Source: Pseudomonadota bacterium
Lineage (GTDB): Bacteria > Pseudomonadota > Alphaproteobacteria > Acetobacterales > Acetobacteraceae
DNA: 64,000 nt
Assembly: GCA_021805565.1 (NCBI GenBank)
Contig: JAJZFA010000024.1
Location: forward strand, 1-64,000
Direction of reading: 5' to 3'
Shown: positions 37,287 through 46,052 of the stretch, in pieces
Position numbering within the stretch: the stretch's first letter is position 1
Layout: each line of letters opens with the position of its first letter
Position numbers and translations under genes: made by a program
The notes under the pieces: model-generated
Database searches by the model: none
The model's input: the letters and a program-made list of their open reading frames with translations, nothing else
Told to the model about the DNA's origin: nothing

Positions 37287-37847
37287 TCAGAACACATTGG
37301 CGGCGATACACAGCGATGCGGCGGTGGCGATCGCGCCGATCGCGGCGGCGCCGATGCCAAGCCCGCGCATCCGGGTCACAACCGAAACCGATGCCAGGAC
37401 AATGGCGATTTCCAATGCGCCCACGACGTATTCATAGCTGTGGTAACGATGCTCCGCCTTATCGCGCAGAACCTCCAGTGCCCGCGCCCTTTCGGCGATC
37501 TGTTTCATCCCTTCGCCGCTTCCGGGATCGTCGCGCATGCGGGTATTATAAGCCTCGGCGTCCTTGATTCGTGCCTGGACCGCCGGGTCGGCGGCGTTTG
37601 GGAGACTGGCGAGAAGATCGGCTTCCGATGACCGCACGATGGCCCGGAGATTTTTGGCCTGATAGAAAGCCCAGTCGTTCGACAGCGATACGTGATCGGT
37701 CAGATAGGCATTCTGCGCGGCTTTGCCGCCAATTTCCGACAATGCCAGCACGGCCGCGAGGGCGGATATCAGCACGGCCATGCGCCGAGCCCACGGATCC
37801 CGCAGTTCCTCGATCGCCTCCTTGGTCTTGTCCATCGCGTCGCTCAT
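37287..37847 (-). CDS. DUF4337 domain-containing membrane protein
   Basis: DPWARRMAVLISALAAVLALSEIGGKAAQNAYLTDHVSLSNDWAFYQAKNLRAIV. Confidence 0.85.
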   Translation of the reverse strand: MSDAMDKTKEAIEELRDPWARRMAVLISALAAVLALSEIGGKAAQNAYLTDHVSLSNDWAFYQAKNLRAIVRSSEADLLASLPNAADPAVQARIKDAEAYNTRMRDDPGSGEGMKQIAERARALEVLRDKAEHRYHSYEYVVGALEIAIVLASVSVVTRMRGLGIGAAAIGAIATAASLCIAANVF

Positions 37848-38048
37848 GTGCGGTTCTCCTGCTTCCGCCACAGCGGCACGACCGGGTCATAACCGAAAGC
37901 GGACGACGGGCCAATGACGGGGCTTGGCGATCGGTGCATCGGCGCGCCGATAAGGCTGCTTTCTATCCGGCGGTATTCTCGCTTGGCGGCGGCAAACGGC
38001 TGGGGCAGTGTGCCGCCCACATCGCGATAACAATCTGGGGATACGGGA

Positions 38049-39215
38049 ATGGCCAGCCTGCCGGGACTGAACTTCGATCTGGGAGAAAGCGCGGATATGC
38101 TGCGCGCCACCGTCCAGACGTTCGCCGCGGCGGAAATCGCTCCGCGCGCCGCCGCCATCGACCGCGACAACAGCTTCCCCATGGACCTATGGCCCAAAAT
38201 GGGCGCGCTGGGCGTGCTGGGCGTCACCGCGGCGGAAACGTATGGCGGCGCCGCCATGGGCTACCTGGAACATGTCGTCGCAATGGAGGAGATTTCGCGG
38301 GCATCCGCGTCGGTGGGCCTGTCGTACGGAGCGCATTCCAATTTATGCGTCAACCAGATTTCCCGGAATGGATCGGACTCGCAAAAGCAGCGCTATTTGC
38401 CCGGCCTGATCCGCGGATCCCATGTCGGCGCGCTGGCCATGAGCGAGACGGGCGCGGGGTCCGATGTGGTCGGCATGCGCACGCGGGCGGATAAAAAGGG
38501 CGACCGGTATGTGCTGAACGGGTCCAAAATGTGGATCACCAACGGTCCGGATGCCGATGTGTTGGTTATCTACGCGAAGACCGACCCCGCGGCCGGGTCC
38601 AGGGGGATTACCGCATTTCTGGTGGAAAAAGGGTTCCCCGGATTTTCCACCGCGCAAAAGCTGGACAAGCTGGGCATGCGCGGGTCCAACACCTGCGAAC
38701 TGGTGTTCCAGGATTGCGAGGTGCCGTCCGACAACGTTTTGGGTTCGGCCGGGCGCGGCGTCGCCGTTTTAATGAGCGGCCTGGACTACGAGCGCGCCGT
38801 CCTCGCCGCCGGCCCGCTCGGTATTATGCAGGCGTGCATGGACGCGGTGCTGCCGTATGTTCACGAGCGCAAGCAGTTCGGTCAGGCGATCGGCGAATTT
38901 CAGTTGATGCAGGGCAAACTGGCCGACATGTACACGACGATGAACGCGGCCAAAGCCTATGTGTACGCCGTGGCAAAGGCCTGCGACCGGGGGGAAACCA
39001 CCCGCAAGGACGCGGCCGGCGCGATCTTGTACGCGGCGGAAAAGGCCACCTGGATGGCGTTGGAAGCCATCCAGGCGCTGGGTGGCAATGGATACATCAA
39101 CGACTATCCCACCGGCCGGCTGCTGCGCGATGCGAAATTGTACGAAATTGGGGCGGGAACGAGCGAGATCAGGCGCATGTTGATCGGGCGCGAATTGTTC
39201 GCGGAGACCGCGTAA
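38049..39215 (+). CDS. liuA: isovaleryl-CoA dehydrogenase
   Basis: Acyl-CoA dehydrogenase with [33 protein letters not shown] and [19 protein letters not shown]; directly followed by MCC subunits. Confidence 0.92.
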   Translation: MASLPGLNFDLGESADMLRATVQTFAAAEIAPRAAAIDRDNSFPMDLWPKMGALGVLGVTAAETYGGAAMGYLEHVVAMEEISRASASVGLSYGAHSNLCVNQISRNGSDSQKQRYLPGLIRGSHVGALAMSETGAGSDVVGMRTRADKKGDRYVLNGSKMWITNGPDADVLVIYAKTDPAAGSRGITAFLVEKGFPGFSTAQKLDKLGMRGSNTCELVFQDCEVPSDNVLGSAGRGVAVLMSGLDYERAVLAAGPLGIMQACMDAVLPYVHERKQFGQAIGEFQLMQGKLADMYTTMNAAKAYVYAVAKACDRGETTRKDAAGAILYAAEKATWMALEAIQALGGNGYINDYPTGRLLRDAKLYEIGAGTSEIRRMLIGRELFAETA

Positions 39216-40807
39216 TGGCGGTCATCCGGTCCGATCTTTCCCCCCGCACGCCGGAATTCGCCGCCAACGCCGGCACCATGCGCGGCCTTGTCGCCGACCT
39301 GCGCGCACGGATTGCCGATGTGTCGCAAGGCGGCGGAGCCGTCGCCCGGGAACGTCATGTCGCCCGCGGCAAGCTGCTGCCGCGCGATCGGGTGGCGGCG
39401 CTGATCGACCCTGGTTCGCCATTCCTGGAATTGTCTCAGCTTGCCGCGTTCGGGCTGTACGGCGGCGATGTGCCGGCGGCCGGGATCGTAACCGGTATCG
39501 GCCGCGTGTCGGGCCGCGAATGCGTGGTCGTGGCGAACGATGCCACCGTCAAGGGCGGCACCTACTTTCCCATGACGGTCAAGAAACATCTGCGCGCACA
39601 GGAAATCGCCCGCAACAATAATTTGCCGTGCTTGTATCTGGTCGATTCCGGCGGCGCCTTCCTGCCGATGCAGGACGAAATCTTCCCCGACCGGGATCAT
39701 TTCGGCCGCATCTTCTTCAATCAGGCCAACATGTCGGCCGAGGGCATTCCGCAAATCGCCGTCGTCATGGGGTCGTGTACCGCCGGCGGGGCGTACGTGC
39801 CCGCCATGAGCGACGAGAGCATCATTGTCCGCAAACAGGGCACTATTTTCCTCGGCGGCCCCCCGCTGGTGCAGGCCGCGACAGGGGAAATCGTGTCGGC
39901 CGAAGACCTCGGCGGCGCGGACGTGCATGCCCGCACGTCCGGCGTGGTCGATCATTACGCGCGCAACGACCATCACGCGCTGTCGATCTGCCGCCGCATC
40001 GTCGCCGGGCTGAACCGGCCGAAGCCGGTGCCGGTGGAACGCCGCCCGCCGGAACCGCCCGCGTACGATCCGGCGGAATTGCACGGCGTGGTGCCCACGG
40101 ATTTACGGGCGCCGTACGACGTGCGGGAAGTCATTGCCCGCATCGTCGACGGCAGCGATTTCGATGAGTTCAAACGACTGTACGGCACAACCCTGGTGTG
40201 CGGATTCGCCCATTTGTACGGCTATCCGGTCGGGATCGTCGCCAATAACGGCATCCTGTTTTCGGAATCCTCGCTGAAAGGCGCACATTTCATCGAGTTG
40301 TGCAGCCAGCGGAACATTCCGTTGATATTCTTGCAGAATATCGCGGGATTTATGGTGGGCCGCAAATACGAATCGGGCGGCATCGCCAAGGACGGCGCCA
40401 AGCTGGTGACAGCGGTTTCCACCACCGCCGTTCCGAAAATCACGATGGTTATCGGCGGCAGCTATGGCGCCGGCAATTACGGCATGTGCGGGCGCGCCTA
40501 CGATCCGCGCTTCCTGTTCATGTGGCCCAACGCGCGTATCTCGGTGATGGGCGGCGAACAGGCGGCGGGCGTGCTGGCGACGGTGCGCGCCGGGTCCGCC
40601 GGTTGGTCCAAGGAACAGGAAGAGGCGTTCAAGGCGCCGATCCGGTCGCAGTACGATACGCAGGGCCACCCGTATTACGCCAGTGCCCGGTTGTGGGACG
40701 ATGGCGTCATAGACCCCGCCGACAGCCGGCGCGTGCTGGGGCTTTCGCTGTCCGCCGCGTTGAACAAACCCTTGCGGGATACGCGCTTCGGCGTGTTCAG
40801 GATGTAA
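39215..40807 (+). CDS. liuB: methylcrotonyl-CoA carboxylase carboxyltransferase (beta) subunit
   Basis: ORF 38531..40807, ATG 39215 in TAATG overlap with liu[69 protein letters not shown]. Confidence 0.93.
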   Translation: MAVIRSDLSPRTPEFAANAGTMRGLVADLRARIADVSQGGGAVARERHVARGKLLPRDRVAALIDPGSPFLELSQLAAFGLYGGDVPAAGIVTGIGRVSGRECVVVANDATVKGGTYFPMTVKKHLRAQEIARNNNLPCLYLVDSGGAFLPMQDEIFPDRDHFGRIFFNQANMSAEGIPQIAVVMGSCTAGGAYVPAMSDESIIVRKQGTIFLGGPPLVQAATGEIVSAEDLGGADVHARTSGVVDHYARNDHHALSICRRIVAGLNRPKPVPVERRPPEPPAYDPAELHGVVPTDLRAPYDVREVIARIVDGSDFDEFKRLYGTTLVCGFAHLYGYPVGIVANNGILFSESSLKGAHFIELCSQRNIPLIFLQNIAGFMVGRKYESGGIAKDGAKLVTAVSTTAVPKITMVIGGSYGAGNYGMCGRAYDPRFLFMWPNARISVMGGEQAAGVLATVRAGSAGWSKEQEEAFKAPIRSQYDTQGHPYYASARLWDDGVIDPADSRRVLGLSLSAALNKPLRDTRFGVFRM

Positions 40808-40812
40808 CCGGA

Positions 40813-42777
40813 ATGTTTCGCACGCTGCTGATCGCCAACCGTGGCGAAATCGCCTGCCGCATCGCCCGAACGGCGCGCCGGATGGGTATCGAAACCATCG
40901 CCGTGTATTCCGCCGCCGACGCGCATGCGCTGCATGTATCGGCGGCGGATCGCGCTTACCCGATCGGCCCCGCGGCCGCGCGCGACAGCTACCTGAATAT
41001 TCCACGGATCGTCGGAACGGCTCTGGCCGCCGGGGCGGACGCGATCCATCCCGGATACGGTTTCCTGTCGGAAAACCCGGCCTTCGCCGACGCCTGTGCC
41101 GAAGCCGGTATCGTCTTCGTGGGGCCGCCCGCCTCGGCCATGCGGGCAATGGGATCGAAGTCCGCGGCGAAGGCGCTGATGGAGAAAACCGCCGTGCCGC
41201 TGCTGCCGGGCTATCACGGCGAACGCCAGGATGCGGCGTTCCTGGAAGACCAGGCGGTGCGTATCGGCTTTCCGGTGGTGATCAAGGCGGTTTCCGGCGG
41301 CGGCGGACGCGGCATGCGGGTGGTAACGGATGCAACCGGTTTCGCTCCGGCGTTACTGTCCGCTCAGCAGGAAGCCGCATCCGCGTTCGGCGACGACCGG
41401 GTGCTGATCGAGCGGTATCTGCAACGGCCCCGCCATATCGAGGTCCAGATCTTCGCCGACACCCATGGCGCCGCCGTGCATTTGTCCGAGCGCGATTGTT
41501 CCGCGCAGCGGCGCCACCAGAAGGTGCTGGAAGAAGCCCCCGCACCCGGCCTGCCGGCCGCTCAGCGCGAGGCGATGGGGGCGGCGGCGGTCGCGGCGGC
41601 GAAGGCGGTTGGCTATACCGGGGCCGGAACGGTCGAATTCGTCGCCGATGCCGGCGGGTTCTACTTTCTGGAAATGAACACAAGGCTTCAGGTCGAACAT
41701 CCCGTTACCGAGATGGTGACCGGGTTCGATCTTGTGGAATGGCAATTGCGTGTCGCGGCCGGCGAACCGCTGCCGGTATCGCAACCGGAGATCGGCCTGA
41801 CCGGCCACGCGATCGAAGCCCGTATCTACGCGGAGGACCCCGCCCGCGATTTCGCACCCTCGGTCGGACGCCTCGCGTTGTTTCAAACTCCGGCCGCAAG
41901 CGCCGGCGTGCGGGTGGATACCGGGTTCGCCACGGGCGATACGGTATCGGTTCATTACGATGCCATGCTGGCAAAACTGATCTGCCATGGCCCAACGCGG
42001 GAAGCAGCGTTGTTTCGCATGTCGCGGGCGCTGGCCGATTGCGCGGTGGCCGGGGTCGCCAGCAACCTCGATCTGCTCAAGCGCATCGTCGATCATCCGG
42101 ATTTTATTGCCGGCGGTATCGATACCGGCTTCATCGCGCGCGAGGCCGGCACGCTGCTGGCCGCCCAGGGCACGCCGCCGCCGGATATTCTGGCCGTGGC
42201 GGCTTTGGCCGTGCTGGCGGAGGAAACACCCGCCGGGGACGACCCGTGGGATGAAACCGATCTGTGGTGGCTGAATACAGCACCCGTCCGGATACTGGAA
42301 TTTACCGATGGCGAAACGTCTTACCCTGTCCGCGTCGCGCGCGACCCGGCGGGCTGGCGGATTGGGGATGTCGCCGGCAGTGCCGGACGCCTGAACGACG
42401 GACGGTTGCGCGTGTCGCTGGACGGTGTATGGCGAACCGTCCGGGCAACGATCGACCGGCAGACGGTGACACTGCGCGATAACGGCGAGACGTGGCGGTT
42501 CGGCCTGCCCGACCCGCTGGCCGCGTCCGATGAGGAAGAAGATGCCGGCGACCGGCTGATCGCGCCCATCCCCGGTCTGGTGACTCAGGTTTTGGCCGTG
42601 GCGGGCGATCGTGTAACACGCGGTCAGGTCCTGGTCGTGCTGGAAGCGATGAAGACCGTCTTCCGGCTGTCCGCGCGCGCCGACACGGTGGTAGCGTCGG
42701 TATCCTGTGCGGCGGGCGAAATGGTGGGGGAAGGGCAGATACTGGTCGGGTTCGGGGAACTTGCCCCAGCCGGATAG
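40813..42777 (+). CDS. liuD: methylcrotonyl-CoA carboxylase biotin-containing (alpha) subunit
   Basis: MFRTLLIANRGEIACRIARTARRMGIETIAVYSAAD; VLEAMKTVF biotinylation motif. Confidence 0.94.
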   Translation: MFRTLLIANRGEIACRIARTARRMGIETIAVYSAADAHALHVSAADRAYPIGPAAARDSYLNIPRIVGTALAAGADAIHPGYGFLSENPAFADACAEAGIVFVGPPASAMRAMGSKSAAKALMEKTAVPLLPGYHGERQDAAFLEDQAVRIGFPVVIKAVSGGGGRGMRVVTDATGFAPALLSAQQEAASAFGDDRVLIERYLQRPRHIEVQIFADTHGAAVHLSERDCSAQRRHQKVLEEAPAPGLPAAQREAMGAAAVAAAKAVGYTGAGTVEFVADAGGFYFLEMNTRLQVEHPVTEMVTGFDLVEWQLRVAAGEPLPVSQPEIGLTGHAIEARIYAEDPARDFAPSVGRLALFQTPAASAGVRVDTGFATGDTVSVHYDAMLAKLICHGPTREAALFRMSRALADCAVAGVASNLDLLKRIVDHPDFIAGGIDTGFIAREAGTLLAAQGTPPPDILAVAALAVLAEETPAGDDPWDETDLWWLNTAPVRILEFTDGETSYPVRVARDPAGWRIGDVAGSAGRLNDGRLRVSLDGVWRTVRATIDRQTVTLRDNGETWRFGLPDPLAASDEEEDAGDRLIAPIPGLVTQVLAVAGDRVTRGQVLVVLEAMKTVFRLSARADTVVASVSCAAGEMVGEGQILVGFGELAPAG

Positions 42778-42867
42778 GCGAACCGGCGGGTCGCGCGAAT
42801 AAACGCCTCGGTTGCGTCCGCCGCCGCCTGCTGTATGGAGTCATCGCCAACAGCATCAGGAGGATGC

Positions 42868-43932
42868 GTGACCCCCGAAACCGGCCTGCGGTCCGCCGCC
42901 GAAAGCGTTCCCTTGGACTGGGCCGCGGTTCGCCGCCATCTGGCCGCCCATGGTCATCGCCTGGACGCCGATCCGCCGCCGCGCCAGTTTGCCGGCGGCC
43001 TGGCCAATCTGAATTACCTGATCCACCTGGACGGCCGGCCCGCCGTGCTGCGGCGCCCGCCGATGGGGGATTTGCCGGCCGGGTCTTTCGACATGGCGCG
43101 CGAATTCCGTATTCTGTCGCGCCTGCCGGACGCGTTGCCGTTCATCGCGCGCGGCCTGTATCTGTGCAGCGATCCGTCCGTGATCGGCCAGCCGTTCCAG
43201 ATCATCGAATACCGTTCGGGACTGGTCATCCGCGAACATTTGCCCCCGCATCTGGCGCATCGTCCGGACATCGGCGCGCGCCTTTCCCGCATGCTGCTGG
43301 AAACCATTGCCGCCATCCACGCGGTGGATACCGAAGCGGCCGGGCTGGACGATCTGGGCCGGCCGGAAGGATTTCTGGCACGCGGAGTCTCCGGTTGGCG
43401 CAAACGCGGCCTCGCCGCGCTGGAAGACGGCACCGAGGCGCTGCACACCGGCATCGGCACCTGGCTTGAAAGGCATATCGTCCCGGACGGGCCGCCCGCG
43501 CTGCTGCACAACGACTTCAAGCTGAACAACATCATCCTCGATCCGGACAGTTTCGCCCCGCGCGCCGTGGTGGACTGGGATCAGGGCACACGCGGCGATC
43601 CGCTGTTCGATTTCGCGACGCTGCTGACATACTGGATCCATCCCGGAGATCCCCCGGCCATGCACGACATGGAGCAAATGCCCGCCGTGGAAGCCTGCCT
43701 GTGTTCCCGTCAGGACGCCGTCGCCGATTACGCTCGCCTGTCGGGGCGCGACATGTCGGACTTTCTGTTTTATCGCGTGCTGGCCATGTACAAATTATCG
43801 GTCATTTTTCTTCAACTCGGCCTGCGCTATCGCACCGGCGTCACGCGAGAGCAACGTTATGCCCATCTGACCGGAATCGGCACGGGCATTTTGGAATTCA
43901 CCCACGAAATCGCCAAGGGACGCGCATTCTGA
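42868..43932 (+). CDS. phosphotransferase family protein, ACAD10/11 N-terminal-like (LvaA-like)
   Basis: AGGAGG then GTG 42868. QFAGGLANLNYLIHLDGRPAVLRRPPMG, LLHNDFKLNNIILD, VVDWDQGTRGDPLFDFATLLTYW. Confidence 0.88.
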   Translation: MTPETGLRSAAESVPLDWAAVRRHLAAHGHRLDADPPPRQFAGGLANLNYLIHLDGRPAVLRRPPMGDLPAGSFDMAREFRILSRLPDALPFIARGLYLCSDPSVIGQPFQIIEYRSGLVIREHLPPHLAHRPDIGARLSRMLLETIAAIHAVDTEAAGLDDLGRPEGFLARGVSGWRKRGLAALEDGTEALHTGIGTWLERHIVPDGPPALLHNDFKLNNIILDPDSFAPRAVVDWDQGTRGDPLFDFATLLTYWIHPGDPPAMHDMEQMPAVEACLCSRQDAVADYARLSGRDMSDFLFYRVLAMYKLSVIFLQLGLRYRTGVTREQRYAHLTGIGTGILEFTHEIAKGRAF

Positions 43933-45101
43933 TGGATTTTTCGCTCACGCCGGAATTACAGGCACTACAGCAGCGCACACGCGCGTTCATTCGCGACAAA
44001 ATTATTCCACTGGAAGCCGACGGGCGCCAGACACGGCACGGCCCCACCGAGGAATTCCGCCGTGAACTGGTCGCGCTGGCCGCAGCCGAGGGGCTGGTCG
44101 CCCCGCATGTCGGGGCTGAATACGGCGGTTTAGGCCTGTCCCATGTCGGCAAGGCGGTCGTTTTCGAGGAAGCCGGCTATTCCCTGCTTGGCCCCGTCGC
44201 GATGCATATTTTCGCCCCCGACGAAGGCAATATGCATCTTCTGGAAGCGGTCGCGTCGCCGGAACAGAAAGACCGCTGGTTGCGCCCCTTGGCCGCCGGA
44301 ACCACCCGGTCGTGCTTTTGCATGACGGAACCCGCGCCCGGCGCGGGTTCCGATCCGGCGGCGATGCTGACCACGGCCGTCAAGGACGGCAATCATTACG
44401 TCATCAACGGCGATAAATGGTTCATCACCGGGGCCGATGGGGCCGCTTTCGCCATTATCATGGCGAAGGGCGAGGACGGACAGGCAACGATGTTCCTGGC
44501 CGACATGGACACGGCCGGCATCGAGATCGTCCGGGCGATGGATAGCCTGGACAGTGCCTTCGCGGGCGGTCACGCCGTGATGCGGTTTAACAATGTCCGT
44601 GTTCCCGCCAGCGACATCCTGGGCGAACCGGGCAAGGGCTTCCGCTACGCTCAGGTTCGTCTCGCCCCCGCCCGGTTGACCCACTGCATGCGCTGGCTTG
44701 GTGCGGCTAAACGCGCGCACGAAATCGCCACGGACTACGCACTGAAGCGCGAAGTGTTCGGGTCCAAACTGATTGGGCACGAAGGCGTGGGCTTTATGCT
44801 GGCGGATAACGAAATGGATATCCGCATGAGCCGGCTGTCGATCCTGCACACCGCCTGGCTGCTGGACCAGGGCGAACGCGGCGGCACCGAATCCTCCATG
44901 GCGAAAGTGTTCGTGTCCGAAGCGGTCTGGCGCGTGGTCGACCGGTGCGTTCAGGTTCTGGGCGGGCAGGGCGTGACCGGCGAAACCCTGGTTGCCCGGC
45001 TGTTCAACGAAGTCCGCGGCTTCCGCATCTACGACGGGCCGTCGGAAGTACACCGGTGGAGCCTGGCGCAACGCATTGCCCGCAACGGAGCGAACTGGTG
45101 A
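43932..45101 (+). CDS. acyl-CoA dehydrogenase family protein
   Basis: ORF 43701..45101, ATG 43932 in TGATG overlap with the phosphotransferase. TRSCFCMTEPAPGAGSDPAAMLTTAV, C-terminal VLGGQGVTGETLVARLFNEVRGFRIYDGPSEVHRWSLAQRI. Confidence 0.92.
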   Translation: MDFSLTPELQALQQRTRAFIRDKIIPLEADGRQTRHGPTEEFRRELVALAAAEGLVAPHVGAEYGGLGLSHVGKAVVFEEAGYSLLGPVAMHIFAPDEGNMHLLEAVASPEQKDRWLRPLAAGTTRSCFCMTEPAPGAGSDPAAMLTTAVKDGNHYVINGDKWFITGADGAAFAIIMAKGEDGQATMFLADMDTAGIEIVRAMDSLDSAFAGGHAVMRFNNVRVPASDILGEPGKGFRYAQVRLAPARLTHCMRWLGAAKRAHEIATDYALKREVFGSKLIGHEGVGFMLADNEMDIRMSRLSILHTAWLLDQGERGGTESSMAKVFVSEAVWRVVDRCVQVLGGQGVTGETLVARLFNEVRGFRIYDGPSEVHRWSLAQRIARNGANW

Positions 45102-45847
45102 GCCAGGATTTCGATCTGACCGGCAAGGTCTGTGTCGTGACCGGCGCCGGCCGCGGCATCGGGCGCGGCATGGCCGAAGGCCTGGCGCGTCATGGCGCGA
45201 CCGTCGTCCTGAGCGGACGGACCAGGGCAACGCTGGAGGAAGCCGCCGCCGCGATCGGCGACCGAGCGGTTGTTGTCATTGCGGATGTGTCGAAGGAAGC
45301 GGACGTTCTGGCGCTGCGCGATGCGGCACTGCAACGATGCGGGCGCATCGACGTGCTGGTGAACAATGCCGGGGTGAACGCGATTTTCAAGGGGATCGAA
45401 CGTACCACGCTGGCCGAGTGGCAAGACATGATCGATGTCAACCTGACCGGCGTGTTTCTGTGCTGCAAACACCTGGGCGGCGCCATCGGCGAAGGCGGAT
45501 CGGTTATCAACGTCAGTTCGGTGGCCGGGCATAACGGCTTGCCCCGGTCGGTGCCGTATTGCGCGTCCAAGGGCGGCGTGGAAATGCTGACCAAGGCGCT
45601 GGCGCTCGATTGGGCCAAGCGAGGGGTGCGGGTCAACACCCTGGCGCCCGGGTGGGTCGATACCGATCTGACGCACGGACTGCTGGAACACGACGTACAC
45701 GGCAAGCGCTTGCTGGACCGCACTCCGCTGGGGCGTTTCGCCACGCCGCGCGATATGGCGGGCGGCGCGGTGTTTCTGGCGAGCGATGCGTCGGCGTTTA
45801 TGACCGGACAGAGCCTGGTCATCGACGGTGGTTGGGGCGCGGAGTAG
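45098..45847 (+). CDS. SDR family oxidoreductase
   Basis: GTG 45098 in GTGA overlap. FDLTGKVCVVTGAGRGIGRGMAEGLARHGATVVLSGR; VPYCASKGGVEMLTKALALDW. Confidence 0.93.
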   Translation: MSQDFDLTGKVCVVTGAGRGIGRGMAEGLARHGATVVLSGRTRATLEEAAAAIGDRAVVVIADVSKEADVLALRDAALQRCGRIDVLVNNAGVNAIFKGIERTTLAEWQDMIDVNLTGVFLCCKHLGGAIGEGGSVINVSSVAGHNGLPRSVPYCASKGGVEMLTKALALDWAKRGVRVNTLAPGWVDTDLTHGLLEHDVHGKRLLDRTPLGRFATPRDMAGGAVFLASDASAFMTGQSLVIDGGWGAE

Positions 45848-45866
45848 CCGGATCGGCCGAGGATAA

Positions 45867-45965
45867 TCCGCCGGCTGCATCGAGGGCGCCGTCGCCGACG
45901 CAGCGATACAAGCCATCGACAGCGGCACGCCGCAACTGTTGGATTTCGGCATCGGCAGCCCGTGA
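45867..45965 (+). pseudogene. xdhC 3'-portion remnant
   Basis: In-frame SAGCIEGAVADAAIQAIDSGTPQLLDFGIGSP* nearly identical to intact XdhC SGGCIEGAVADAAMQTIDSGTPQLLDFG (35.7-35.9 kb, - strand). Preceded by TAA; no N-terminal part present. Confidence 0.9.
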
Positions 45966-46052
45966 ACCGGCGCGTCGGTAAAGCTGCCGGGCAATCCCCG
46001 CGTGGATTCCGGTGTCCGGTTTGGATCAAGCTCATAAGGAAGGGACCGGTCG

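Noticed and set aside
39104-40084. 326-aa minus-strand ORF
   Set aside because: Antisense to liuB; no recognisable domain.
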